A stretch of 64,000 nt of DNA from Taklimakanibacter sp021828105 (GTDB lineage: Bacteria; Pseudomonadota; Alphaproteobacteria; Rhizobiales; Aestuariivirgaceae), in the NCBI GenBank assembly GCA_021828105.1, contig JAKATG010000021.1:87356-151355 (forward strand), read 5' to 3'. Shown one piece after another: positions 1 through 7,833 of this stretch. Positions within the stretch are counted from its first letter, which is position 1; each line of letters starts with the position of its first letter. The position numbers were made by a program, and so were the translations under genes. The notes under the pieces were generated by a model. The model was not told the origin of the DNA. It saw nothing but the letters and a program-made list of their open reading frames with translations, and ran no database searches.

Positions 1-1130
1 CGGTCGCGGGCTCCTGGCAGCATGAAGGCGGCGGCGCCTTCCACTCGAACAGCGGCATGTACAAGTGGAACAAGACCATGATCGAGGGGCTCGATATCCG
101 CGATCCTTCGATCCGCCAGCTCGATCAATGCCGCATCGGTCCGGTTCTGCTCAACGATCCCTATGACCTGGCGGGCGGCCCGCCGGTCACCGCGATGATC
201 GTCCAGAACACCAACCCGGCTTCCGTGGCGCCCGACCAGACCAAGGTCAGGCAAGGGCTCATGCGTGACGATCTCTTCACCTGCGTGCATGAGCAGTTCA
301 TGACCGAGACGGCGCAACTCGCCGACATCGTGCTGCCGGCGACGATGTTCCTCGAGCATGACGATCTCTACCAGGGCGGCGGCCACCAGCACATCATGCT
401 GGGCGCGAAGCTCATCGAGCCGCCGGGCGAGTGCCGCAACAATCACGAGGTGATCGCCGATCTGGCCGCAAGGGTGGGGGCCGAGCATCCGGGCTTCGCC
501 ATGAGCCCGCGCGAGCTCATCGACTGGACGCTCAAGAACTCGAACCGGCCCGATCTTGCAGCCCTCGACGAGGCGACCTGGATCGACGTGCAGCAGGATT
601 TCGAGAGCGCGCATTTCCTCAACGGCTTCGGCCATCCGGACGGCAAGTTCCGCTTCAAGCCGGATTGGAAAGCGGCGCGGTTCAAGGCCGGGATCGGACC
701 CTATGGTCCGGTCGACGACATGCCTCAGATGCCGGACCATTGGGGCGTCATCGAGGAGGCGACCGAGACTTATCCCTTCCGGCTCGCGACCAGCCCGGCG
801 CGCACCTTCCTCAATTCGACCTTCAACGAGACGCCATCCTCGCGCAAAAGGGAAGGGCGGCCGACCGTCTTCGCGCATCCGGACGATCTCGCCTCGCTTG
901 CCATCAAGGATGGCGACAAGGTGCGTCTCGGCAGCGCCAGGGGCGCCGTGACTTTGCATGTCCAGGCCTTCGACGGCGTGCGCCGCGGCGTGCTGGTCGC
1001 GGAATCGATCTGGCCGAACGAGGCCTTCGAGGACGGCAAGGGCATCAACACGCTGACCGGCTGCGACCAGCCGGCGCCGGCGGCAGGCGGCGCCTTCCAT
1101 GACAACCGGGTGTGGCTCAGGCCCGCCTAG
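1..1130 (+). CDS. Molybdopterin oxidoreductase, C-terminal part (5' truncated by window edge)
   Basis: The reading frame is open from the first bases (codons in phase with position 3), so the gene starts outside the window; about 375 residues are visible. Near the beginning is HEGGGAFHSNSG, followed by VQNTNPASVAPD and a TAQLADIVLPATMFLEHDD stretch, all typical of the catalytic region of the DMSO-reductase superfamily that binds the molybdenum bis-MGD cofactor. The last ~120 residues (from about TSPARTFLNSTF) are the molydopterin dinucleotide-binding domain, with the usual HPDDLASLAIKDGDKVRL pattern. The N-terminal [4Fe-4S] domain, if present, is not visible. The substrate cannot be deduced. 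The family oxidises or reduces small organic or inorganic compounds by oxygen-atom or hydride transfer. An LtnD-like dehydrogenase follows 37 bp downstream. Confidence 0.9.
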   Translation, partial: VAGSWQHEGGGAFHSNSGMYKWNKTMIEGLDIRDPSIRQLDQCRIGPVLLNDPYDLAGGPPVTAMIVQNTNPASVAPDQTKVRQGLMRDDLFTCVHEQFMTETAQLADIVLPATMFLEHDDLYQGGGHQHIMLGAKLIEPPGECRNNHEVIADLAARVGAEHPGFAMSPRELIDWTLKNSNRPDLAALDEATWIDVQQDFESAHFLNGFGHPDGKFRFKPDWKAARFKAGIGPYGPVDDMPQMPDHWGVIEEATETYPFRLATSPARTFLNSTFNETPSSRKREGRPTVFAHPDDLASLAIKDGDKVRLGSARGAVTLHVQAFDGVRRGVLVAESIWPNEAFEDGKGINTLTGCDQPAPAAGGAFHDNRVWLRPA

Positions 1131-1167
1131 CTCCCTTCCTCAAAAGAACACTCGAGAAGCGGCCTCA

Positions 1168-2085
1168 ATGATGACTCCAAATCCACGCCCGGTTGCCTGC
1201 GTCATCGGCCTCGGCTCGATGGGGATGGGGGCTGCTCTTTCGCTTCTGCGCGCAGGCATCGAGGTGCGCGGTGTCGATGTGCGGCCCGAAGCGCTGACGC
1301 GGCTCAAAGAGGCGGGAGGCTTTGGGACCACCTCGGCCGGCGAGGGGGCCAAAGGGGCCGATGCGGTGCTGACATTCGTGGTCAATGCCGAGCAGACGCA
1401 GACGGTTCTGTTCGGCGCGGACGGAGCAGCGGCGGCTCTATCGCAAGGCTCGCTCGTGATCTCATGCGCCACCGTGCCGCCGAGTTTTGCCGAGGAACTG
1501 GCGCGCCAGCTGAACGGAAAAGGCCTGCTGGCGCTCGATGCTCCCGTCTCGGGCGGCTCGGCCAAGGCCGAAGCCGGCGAGATGACCATCATGGCTTCGG
1601 GCGCCGCGGCGGCGTTCGAGAAGGCGGAACCGTTTCTCGGCGCGATCGCGTCCAAGGTCTATCGCCTGGGCGATGCGCCAGGGGCGGGCTCGCGCGTGAA
1701 GATGATCAACCAGCTTCTCGCCGGTGTCCATATTGCGGTTGCGGCGGAGGCGGTGGCGCTCGGCATAAAGGCGGGCATCGATCCCAGTCTCCTCTATGAG
1801 GTGATCTCCAACTCCGCGGGCTCCTCTTGGATGTTCCAGAACCGGGTGCCCCACATGATTTCGGGCGACTACACGCCGCGCTCGGCGGTCGACATCTTCG
1901 TGAAGGATCTGGGCATCGTGCTCGAGGCGGGCCGGGTTCTCGATTTCCCCTTGCCCATCGCTTCGACCGCGCACCGGCTCTTTGCCGAAGCGGCCGCCAT
2001 GGGCTTGGGCCGCGAGGACGATGCGGCGGTGGTGAAGGTCTATTCCGCCGAGGCCGGCCTGCCTTTGCCTTCGGCGAAGGACTGA
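1168..2085 (+). CDS. ltnD: L-threonate dehydrogenase-like beta-hydroxyacid dehydrogenase
   Basis: NAD-dependent 2-step dehydrogenase of the 3-hydroxyisobutyrate dehydrogenase superfamily, 305 residues. The N-terminal Rossmann fold carries GLGSMG at about residues 14-19; DAPVSGG near residue 126 is the substrate-binding motif, and the Lys of KMINQLLAG (about K178) is the conserved catalytic lysine. The KMINQLLAGVHIAVAAEA segment and the C-terminal helical domain resemble L-threonate dehydrogenase (LtnD), which oxidises L-threonate to 2-oxotetronate; a 3-hydroxyisobutyrate or glyoxylate/succinate-semialdehyde reductase role is the alternative. I chose the ATG at 1168 (a second ATG follows at once) because the frame upstream overlaps the preceding gene and encodes nothing family-like. 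The other ltn genes (otnK, otnC, otnI) are not adjacent, so the substrate is inferred from sequence only. Confidence 0.8.
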   Translation: MMTPNPRPVACVIGLGSMGMGAALSLLRAGIEVRGVDVRPEALTRLKEAGGFGTTSAGEGAKGADAVLTFVVNAEQTQTVLFGADGAAAALSQGSLVISCATVPPSFAEELARQLNGKGLLALDAPVSGGSAKAEAGEMTIMASGAAAAFEKAEPFLGAIASKVYRLGDAPGAGSRVKMINQLLAGVHIAVAAEAVALGIKAGIDPSLLYEVISNSAGSSWMFQNRVPHMISGDYTPRSAVDIFVKDLGIVLEAGRVLDFPLPIASTAHRLFAEAAAMGLGREDDAAVVKVYSAEAGLPLPSAKD

Positions 2086-2214
2086 GCGGGGGCTACTGCC
2101 GTCGGGCCAGATGAATCCCAGATGAACAGCTAGCTCAGCCGGTGATCAGGTGGGCTATGGCACATTCCGGCCCAAGTTGGGGCGTCTACCGGATGTCTGA
2201 GAGAGGATTTTGCC

Positions 2215-2451
2215 ATGTTCCGTGCGGCAATCGCGGTCCTGCTTCTGGCAGCAGCGCTGGCCGGGCCTTCGGCGGCGGAGAAGAAGACCGCGCCGAAACT
2301 GACCCAGGAAGCCAAGGACGGGCCCCAGATCACGCAAGAAAATATCGTCAAGATGAAGCTCAAGACGGTGCAACCGGTCCAGCCCAATCCGCCGATGCCG
2401 GTCGCGGGCGGGCCGTCCATACCCCCCTCGCCATCACCCCCCAATCCTTAG
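2215..2451 (+). CDS. Small secreted proline-rich peptide, unknown function
   Basis: A 78-residue protein that I do not recognise. Residues 1-21 are a clear signal peptide: MFR, then a hydrophobic run AAIAVLLLAAALAGPSAA. The mature part is short, with charged residues first and then a proline-rich tail (VQPNPPMPVAGGPSIPPSPSPPNP). The start is supported by GAGAGG about 8 bp upstream. It lies alone between the ltnD-like gene and a stem-loop at 2464-2495, so it is probably its own transcript. Export to the periplasm is inferred; nothing points to a catalytic role. Confidence 0.6.
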   Translation: MFRAAIAVLLLAAALAGPSAAEKKTAPKLTQEAKDGPQITQENIVKMKLKTVQPVQPNPPMPVAGGPSIPPSPSPPNP

Positions 2452-2463
2452 AGCTAATTGAAT

Positions 2464-2495
2464 CAAAGGCTTAGATCTCAAGACCTAAGCCTTTG
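2464..2495. terminator. Perfect 11-bp stem-loop, candidate terminator
   Basis: CAAAGGCTTAG (2464-2474) is exactly complementary to CTAAGCCTTTG (2485-2495), with a 10-base loop. It starts 12 bp after the stop of the small secreted peptide gene. There is no long T-run after it on either strand, so it may be a weak or factor-assisted terminator, or an mRNA-stabilising 3' hairpin. Confidence 0.55.
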
Positions 2496-2841
2496 AAAAG
2501 AATCATTTTCCCGAAATGAGAATCAGCACACAGTCCAGACCCATGAACGCTCGTCGCGCCACCTTGCCCGTCCATTGGTTCCTGATCATGGCCGCCTTGC
2601 TCATGGTGGCGACGGCGGCGCCCTTGGCCATGCTGGCCGTCCCCATCTGATCCTCCCATTTTCCGAGCCGGCCGATGCCGGAAAAGGTCACTTCCTGCCA
2701 GCTTCCTGACATGCTTTGTCAGCAGCACTGCAGTAGGTTCCTGCTGTGCCGGACGCGAAGTTTCCTGCCTATGCCGCCGGGAGCTTCGCGTTCAAGAGCA
2801 CGCTAGAAGCGTAAATTTTCCAGCGAACCGGGGTACTGGCC
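2496..2841. other. Intergenic region with repeated TTCCTG and a possible micro-ORF
   Basis: No confident gene is seen. The hexamer TTCCTG occurs at 2579, 2692, 2703, 2738 and 2762, and a 6-bp inverted repeat CTGACA/TGTCAG with a 5-base spacer lies at 2706-2722, upstream of the WYL regulator gene; these are possible operators. A plus-strand reading frame at 2516-2650 (44 codons, or 36 from the ATG at 2543) would encode a one-helix membrane peptide ending WFLIMAALLMVATAAPLAM. It lacks a ribosome-binding site, and a minus-strand frame over the same bases (2503-2712) has equally GC-rich third positions. Neither is annotated as a gene. Confidence 0.4.
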
Positions 2842-3555
2842 ATGAGACGCGCTGACCGACTTTTGCAGGTCCTCCAGATCCTGCGCCGCCATCGGCGGCC
2901 GGTGACCGGCGAGACCATGGCCGAGGAACTCGAGGTCTCGCTGCGCACCGTCTATCGCGACATCAATTCTCTGGTCACGCAGGGTGTGCCGATCAGGGGT
3001 GAGGCCGGCATCGGCTATGTGCTGGGCGAAGGCTTCGACATGCCGCCTTTGATGTTCACGGTCGATGAGCTCGAGGCCGTCATGCTGGGTCTGCGCTGGG
3101 TGACGCGCCGCGGCGACGTCCAGCTGTCGCGCGCCGCCCGCGACAGCGTCGCCAAGATCGGCGCCGTGCTGCCGGAAGGGCTGAAGCCGTTTCTGTTCGA
3201 TGCCGGACTGGTGGTGCCGCCGCGCGAGGAGCGCGCCGCCGATGCCGTCGATGTCGCAGGCCTGCGCAGCGCCATCCGTGAGAGCCGCAAAGTGCAGATC
3301 CAGTATCGCGACGAACTCGAACGCCGTACCGAGCGGACGATCTGGCCGATCGGCATCGCCTATTACGAGGCGACGCGCAACATCATCGCTTGGTGCGAAT
3401 TGCGCACCGCCTTCCGCCATTTCCGCACCGACCGCATCTCGCATTTCGACATATTGAAGGACCGCTATCCGAAGCGGCGCAAGGCGCTGCTCAAGGAATG
3501 GCAGGACGAGCTGCGCGCCGAGCAGGAGAAGCCCGATCTCGACGTATTTCTCTAA
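2842..3555 (+). CDS. YafY-family HTH/WYL-domain transcriptional regulator
   Basis: A 237-residue DNA-binding regulator. Residues 1-60 are an HTH_11/DeoR-like winged helix (MRRADRLLQVLQILRRHR, then TMAEELEVSLRTVYRDINSL as the recognition helix). Residues about 135-225 form a WYL domain, which in this family binds a ligand or nucleic acid and controls DNA binding; the WPIGIAYYEATRNIIAWCELR segment is its conserved core. Length is normal for the family. No translated partner follows closely, so it may control its own promoter or the upstream intergenic region, where repeated TTCCTG hexamers and a short inverted repeat lie. The ATG at 2842 has only a weak ribosome-binding site but matches the family N-terminus exactly. 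Confidence 0.85.
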   Translation: MRRADRLLQVLQILRRHRRPVTGETMAEELEVSLRTVYRDINSLVTQGVPIRGEAGIGYVLGEGFDMPPLMFTVDELEAVMLGLRWVTRRGDVQLSRAARDSVAKIGAVLPEGLKPFLFDAGLVVPPREERAADAVDVAGLRSAIRESRKVQIQYRDELERRTERTIWPIGIAYYEATRNIIAWCELRTAFRHFRTDRISHFDILKDRYPKRRKALLKEWQDELRAEQEKPDLDVFL

Positions 3556-3639
3556 GGTGGACTCTTCAGCAGCTTGGCTTTTGCGGCCACCCTGTCATTA
3601 TTCCCGCAGTGAATGTCGCTTCCTGAAGGATCATTCATC

Positions 3640-3954
3640 ATGACGGCAATATTGAAACGCATCGGTTTCGTCGTCTTTGCGACGGTTGTTGGCGCCCTTG
3701 GCCTGACGGCGATCGCTTTCGCCTTCGTCAACATGAAAGCCGTGCTGTTGGGAGGGGCGTCCATCGGGCTCGACAGCGCCGCCGTTTTCGGCATCGGCTG
3801 GGGTGGTGCCGCAATGGCGATTTGCGGCGCGCTGATGGGCAAGGAGAACGCTGAGGAACAGGGAAAGTCGCAACCGCGGAGCGCCAAAGCGGCGGGCTGG
3901 ATCGTCGCCGTGATCCTCGCCCTGCTTTGTCTTTCAGTGCTCTTTGCGCGCTGA
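3640..3954 (+). CDS. Small membrane protein, unknown function
   Basis: A 104-residue protein with three predicted membrane segments: residues about 8-30 (FVVFATVVGALGLTAIAFAF), about 36-60 (a glycine-rich helix ending MAICGALMG) and about 83-103 (AAGWIVAVILALLCLSVLF). A short charged loop with KENAEEQGKSQPRSAKA lies between the second and third. AAGGA at 3626-3630 sits 9 bp before the ATG at 3640, which decides this start over an upstream ATG at 3613. The gene ends 21 bases inside the convergent flavin monooxygenase gene. I do not recognise a family. Confidence 0.6.
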   Translation: MTAILKRIGFVVFATVVGALGLTAIAFAFVNMKAVLLGGASIGLDSAAVFGIGWGGAAMAICGALMGKENAEEQGKSQPRSAKAAGWIVAVILALLCLSVLFAR

Positions 3955-5487
3955 TGGGCTGCTGCTCGCCCGCATCGCAGCCGGTATCAGATATGTGGCG
4001 AGATGGGCATCGAGGGCCGCCATGGCCGCCTCATCCACCGGGCTTGCGCGGAACCCCACGAAGCCGTCGGGCCGGATGAGGAGAGCGCCGCCATCGGGAA
4101 TTCCCACCTCCGCCGCGTCGAACTCAGCGCTCGCAGCATCGACGATCGACACGAACCCGTTCCAGCGCGCGCGAAAATGCTCGAGCCGTGGCGGGGCGCC
4201 GAACAGGATCAGATGGTGGCCCGTGCCACTCAGGCGATGACACGCACCGAAGCGGCTTCCCGGCGGTGCTCCCCCGACATCGGCGCCCGCCTGACCGACG
4301 AGTGCGCTTCCGGCGTATGACACATCGAGCATCGACCGCTTGCGTGTCACCGCGACAGCTTCAGCCGGATCCGCCGGCGGTACGACCGGCATCGCGCCGC
4401 TGTTGCACGTTGCGACCAGACCGATCACGAAATCATGGATCTCGTCCGACACTTCGAGCACATGGCGGTCGGCGGCCCCGCGCTCCTGCGCGTAGCTCTC
4501 GAGCAGCGACGGTTTCGCCGCGCCGCGTGCGACGAGGGCGAGCTTCCAGGCGATGTCGGCGGCGTCCATGAATGCGGCGTTGAGACCCTCGCCGCCCATC
4601 GGACTGGACAGGTGGGCTGCATCGCCCAACAGGAACCGCCGTCCGTCGCTCAGGCGCTCGGCGGCGCGCTTGTGCATCTTGAAATAGGAAACCCATTTGA
4701 GATCGTGCAGGCCGATATCGGCGCCGACGCGGGCATCGAGCAATGCGGCCAGCTCGTGCGATGCCGGAAGCTCGCGCCGTGTATCGGCTTCGTCGCGATT
4801 GACGAAGATGAGAAAGCGTTCATCCGGCAACGGCGATATCAGGACAAAACCGTCCGGCCCGACAATGACGCGGCCGCATTCGGGCGGGCACGGCAAGCGG
4901 GTTTTCGCGTCGGCGACAATGTACTGGCCGTCGTAAGTGTCGCCCTCGAGGTGCTCCTGCATCGAGTGGCGCGTCACGCTGTGGGCGCCACCCGCGCCAA
5001 GCACATAGGCTGTCGTCAGAATCTCGGTCCGGCCGTCCACATCGAGGGTCACCCGCAAGCCTGCCGGATCGTCCTCGATCGACTTGACTTCCGTGCCGTA
5101 TTCAATCGCGACGCCGAGGCTTTCCAGGCGTTCGCGCAGAATTGCCTCGGTGCGCCACTGCGGCAGGCTGCACTGAAACTCGTATTTGCACCCGATGCCG
5201 GCAAGCTTGGCGCTGACGATTTCCTTGAGGCCCGGCCCCAAAAGCTGGATCTGCCTGATGTGGACGCCCGCCTGGAGGAAGGGTTCTATCAGACCGGCCC
5301 GATCGATGATGTCCAGCACCGCCGGCTGAAGCGCGGTACCGCGAGTCTCATGATGCGGTGCTGCCCTCCGCTCGACGACGCGAGGCCTGACGCCATGGCG
5401 AAGAAGTTCGCATGCCGCGAACAATCCGGCCGGACCGGTTCCGACGATGAGCACGCCAGACGCGGATTGCGGCACATCCCTTGTCAT
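3934..5487 (-). CDS. FAD-dependent aromatic-ring monooxygenase
   Basis: A 517-residue class A flavoprotein monooxygenase of the PheA/TfdB/MhpA type, which hydroxylates phenolic or polyketide rings using NAD(P)H and O2. Visible landmarks are the dinucleotide fold GTGPAGLFAACELLRHG at residues 16-32, the E-R pair of VVERRAAPHHETRG that follows the second beta strand, and the FAD-ribityl motif GDAAHLSSPMGGEGLNAAF near residue 287. The C-terminal ~130 residues match the thioredoxin-like domain usual in this group. The start at 5487 gives the canonical N-terminus. It is divergent from a DUF1801 gene, and a perfect palindrome at 5505-5519 lies just upstream, so repressor control is likely. The natural substrate is unknown. 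Confidence 0.87.
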   Translation of the reverse strand: MTRDVPQSASGVLIVGTGPAGLFAACELLRHGVRPRVVERRAAPHHETRGTALQPAVLDIIDRAGLIEPFLQAGVHIRQIQLLGPGLKEIVSAKLAGIGCKYEFQCSLPQWRTEAILRERLESLGVAIEYGTEVKSIEDDPAGLRVTLDVDGRTEILTTAYVLGAGGAHSVTRHSMQEHLEGDTYDGQYIVADAKTRLPCPPECGRVIVGPDGFVLISPLPDERFLIFVNRDEADTRRELPASHELAALLDARVGADIGLHDLKWVSYFKMHKRAAERLSDGRRFLLGDAAHLSSPMGGEGLNAAFMDAADIAWKLALVARGAAKPSLLESYAQERGAADRHVLEVSDEIHDFVIGLVATCNSGAMPVVPPADPAEAVAVTRKRSMLDVSYAGSALVGQAGADVGGAPPGSRFGACHRLSGTGHHLILFGAPPRLEHFRARWNGFVSIVDAASAEFDAAEVGIPDGGALLIRPDGFVGFRASPVDEAAMAALDAHLATYLIPAAMRASSSPSARKEH

Positions 5488-5504
5488 CAGTCAGCCCCCT
5501 TATG

Positions 5505-5519
5505 ATACTAACTTAGTAT
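5505..5519. promoter_or_regulatory. 15-bp perfect palindrome, candidate operator between divergent genes
   Basis: ATACTAA-C-TTAGTAT (7-1-7) lies 18-32 bp upstream of the monooxygenase start and about 49 bp upstream of the DUF1801 start. It is AT-rich in an otherwise GC-rich sequence and is placed over the expected core promoters. This architecture fits an operator for a TetR-, MarR- or HxlR-type repressor; no such regulator gene is adjacent. Confidence 0.6.
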
Positions 5520-5567
5520 ATACGAATTCATTACAAAGCAGAAATTGGAGCGTTGAAGGAGAAGAAG

Positions 5568-5984
5568 ATGGGATCGACGAAAGATGAATCTCCCGCGCGG
5601 CTCATCGATGCGAGAATCAAGGAGCTGGGCGACTGGCGTGGTGAGATGCTGGCGAAGCTCCGCGCTTTGATCAAGCAAGCCGATCCCGAGGTGGTCGAGG
5701 AGTGGAAGTGGCGCGGCGTCCCGGTGTGGTCGCATGACGGGATCATCTGCACCGGCGAGACCTATAAGAGCGTCGTGAAGCTGACCTTCGCCAAGGGCGC
5801 GTCGCTGAAGGACCCATCACGCCTTTTCAATTCGAGCCTCGATGGCAACACCCGGCGCGCGATCGACATCCGCGAGGGTGAACCAATCGATGCCAAGGCT
5901 TTCACGGCATTGATCCGCGCCGCCGTGGACCTGAACGCCTCGTCGGGCCGCGCCGCAAAGAAAGGCAGGACGTCGTCACGGTAG
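5568..5984 (+). CDS. DUF1801 domain protein (YdhG/Fra-like fold)
   Basis: A 138-residue protein of the DUF1801 family, whose fold is shared with YdhG and the frataxin-like Fra proteins. Typical features are the early ELGDWRGEMLAKLRALIKQADPEVVEEWKW segment, a VPVWSHDGIICTGETYKSVVKLTF core strand pair, and DGNTRRAIDIREGE. The family is often suggested to bind metals or small ligands, but its biochemical role is not settled. AAGGAG at 5556-5561 lies 6 bp before the ATG at 5568, so that ATG is preferred to the upstream TTG at 5553. The tail is basic (GRAAKKGRTSSR). It overlaps the 3' end of purN by 9 bases (convergent) and shares a promoter region with the flavin monooxygenase. Confidence 0.85.
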   Translation: MGSTKDESPARLIDARIKELGDWRGEMLAKLRALIKQADPEVVEEWKWRGVPVWSHDGIICTGETYKSVVKLTFAKGASLKDPSRLFNSSLDGNTRRAIDIREGEPIDAKAFTALIRAAVDLNASSGRAAKKGRTSSR

Positions 5985-6629
5985 GACGGGGATGACGACC
6001 GGCAGCGTGACGCCCGGCGCGGTTGCGACGACCTCCTCGCCCTCGACCCTGAGCGCGCCGGAGGCCACGAGCGCCAAGGCTTTGGGATAGATCTTGTGCT
6101 CGGCATCGAGCACGCGCTGGGCGAGCGTCTCGGGCGTGTCGCTCTTGAGCACCGGCACGCGCGCCTGGGCGATGATCGGTCCTGAATCGACGTCGTGACG
6201 CACGAAATGCACGGTAGCCCCGTGGCGCGTCGCACCATCCGCCAAGGCCCGCTCATGGCTGTGCAGCCCCTTGTACGCCGGGAGCAGCGAGGGATGGATA
6301 TTGATCATGCGGTCGCGCCAGGCTTCGACCAGGGTTTTGGTCATGACGCGCATGAAACCGGCGCAGGCGATGATCTCGACATGATGGCGCCTGAGCGCTG
6401 AATCGAGGGCGCGGTCGAAGTCCTCACGCGAGCCATAGGCCTTATGGTCGATGACTTCCGTCCTGATGCCTTGCGCCTTGGCGAAATCGAGCCCCTGGGC
6501 ATTGGGACGATTGGAGATGACGACGGCGATCTCGGCAGGGTAATGCGGATCCTGCGCCGCCCTGATCAGGGCTTGCATATTCGAGCCGCGGCCCGAGATG
6601 AGGATGCCGGTCTTCTTGCGCCCCGTCAT
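5976..6629 (-). CDS. purN: Phosphoribosylglycinamide formyltransferase
   Basis: Third step of de novo purine synthesis: transfers formyl from 10-formyl-THF to GAR. The 217-residue protein has the N-terminal GAR-binding ISGRGSNM (residues about 11-18) and the catalytic triad region: Asn and His of MINIHPSLLPAYKG and the Asp of FVRHDVDSGPIIAQ. The ATG at 6627-6629 overlaps the purM stop by one base (TGATG), which indicates translational coupling and rules out the long upstream extension of the frame. The purM-purN order is standard for alphaproteobacteria. The 3' end overlaps the DUF1801 gene by 9 bases. Confidence 0.97.
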   Translation of the reverse strand: MTGRKKTGILISGRGSNMQALIRAAQDPHYPAEIAVVISNRPNAQGLDFAKAQGIRTEVIDHKAYGSREDFDRALDSALRRHHVEIIACAGFMRVMTKTLVEAWRDRMINIHPSLLPAYKGLHSHERALADGATRHGATVHFVRHDVDSGPIIAQARVPVLKSDTPETLAQRVLDAEHKIYPKALALVASGALRVEGEEVVATAPGVTLPVVIPVLP

Positions 6630-7711
6630 CAGAGCGCGAGCTTTCCGCGGGGCTTGACCTGCTCCTCGGATCCGCTGCGGGCGGCGATCGTTCCCAGCGT
6701 CACCACGTGCTCGCCTTGTGCTTCGAAGAGACGCGCGACTTCCGCGGCGCTCTCGGGCGCCGTCACGCAGATCATGCCGATGCCGCAATTGAAGGTGCGC
6801 AGCATCTCCCTTTCGCTGACGCCGCCGGTCTTCTGCAACCAGCCGAAGACGGGCGGCGAAGGCACCTGGGCGAGATCGATCTCGGCCACGGTGCTCGCGG
6901 GCAGCACGCGTGGGATGTTCTCGAGAAAGCCGCCGCCGGTGATATGGGCGAGCGCCTTGATGCCGTCCGATGCCTTGAGCGCGGCAAGGACCGGCTTCAC
7001 ATAGATGCGGGTCGGTGTCAGCAGAGCTTCGCCCAAGGTCTTGCCGGGCGCGAAAGGTGCGGTGTCGGCATAGGCGAGACCGCTCAGCTCGACGAGACGG
7101 CGGATCAGCGAATAGCCGTTGGAATGGGGACCGGACGAGGCGAGGCCCAGAATGACATCGCCAGGGCCAACATCGGCGCGCGGCAAAATATTCACCCGCT
7201 CGACGGCACCCACGGCAAAGCCTGCGAGATCATAGTCGCCGCCATGATACATGCCGGGCATCTCGGCGGTCTCGCCGCCAATGAGGGCGCAGCCCGCTTG
7301 CCGGCAACCCTCGGCGATGCCTGCGATCACGTCGCGGGCTTCCTCCACCTGCAATTTGCCGGTGGCGAAGTAATCCAGGAAGAAGAGGGGCTCGGCCCCT
7401 TGCACGATCAGGTCGTTGACCGACATGGCGACGAGATCGATGCCCACCGTCTTGTGCAGGCCCGAATCGATGGCGATCCTGAGTTTCGTGCCCACACCGT
7501 CATTGGCGGCGACGAGCACCGGGTCCTTGAAGCCGCAGGCCTTGAGATCGAAGAGGCCGCCGAAGCCGCCCAAGGCCGAATCGGTGCCCGCCCGCGCGGT
7601 CGCCTTGGCGAGCGGCTTGATCACCTCGACCAGCGCGTTTCCGGCCGAAATATCGACCCCCGCATCCGCGTAGGATATGCCGTTATGGCCGTCTTGTTTG
7701 CCTGCGCCCAT
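6629..7711 (-). CDS. purM: Phosphoribosylformylglycinamidine cyclo-ligase (AIR synthetase)
   Basis: Fifth step of purine synthesis: ATP-dependent closure of FGAM to AIR, in the cytosol. It has 360 residues. The N-terminal ISYADAGVDISAGNALVE, the VAANDGVGTKLRIA phosphate-binding stretch and the GGETAEMPGMY motif are all diagnostic of PurM; the HITGGGFLENIPRVLP block lies in the C-terminal AIRS domain. The ATG at 7711 gives MGAGKQDGHNG; a TTG 18 bp upstream is in frame but less likely. It is coupled to purN by a one-base overlap and diverges from the DUF2066 gene with ~120 bp between, where the promoters of both must lie. Confidence 0.97.
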   Translation of the reverse strand: MGAGKQDGHNGISYADAGVDISAGNALVEVIKPLAKATARAGTDSALGGFGGLFDLKACGFKDPVLVAANDGVGTKLRIAIDSGLHKTVGIDLVAMSVNDLIVQGAEPLFFLDYFATGKLQVEEARDVIAGIAEGCRQAGCALIGGETAEMPGMYHGGDYDLAGFAVGAVERVNILPRADVGPGDVILGLASSGPHSNGYSLIRRLVELSGLAYADTAPFAPGKTLGEALLTPTRIYVKPVLAALKASDGIKALAHITGGGFLENIPRVLPASTVAEIDLAQVPSPPVFGWLQKTGGVSEREMLRTFNCGIGMICVTAPESAAEVARLFEAQGEHVVTLGTIAARSGSEEQVKPRGKLAL

Positions 7712-7833
7712 GCCGCTAGTTTGCCTCAATGATCCTGGATTGCTGCTGGCCGTCTGTGTGCCGCGGTGAATAGCCCGAACGGGCAGGCAGATAAAGCGTT
7801 CAGTTGAGCGCGGGCTCGCAGATGGAGTTTTGG

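Noticed and set aside
2471..2728. Minus-strand frame, 69-85 codons, and plus-strand micro-ORF in the same bases
   Set aside because: Neither has a ribosome-binding site, and third-position GC content is shared by both frames, so coding strand cannot be decided.
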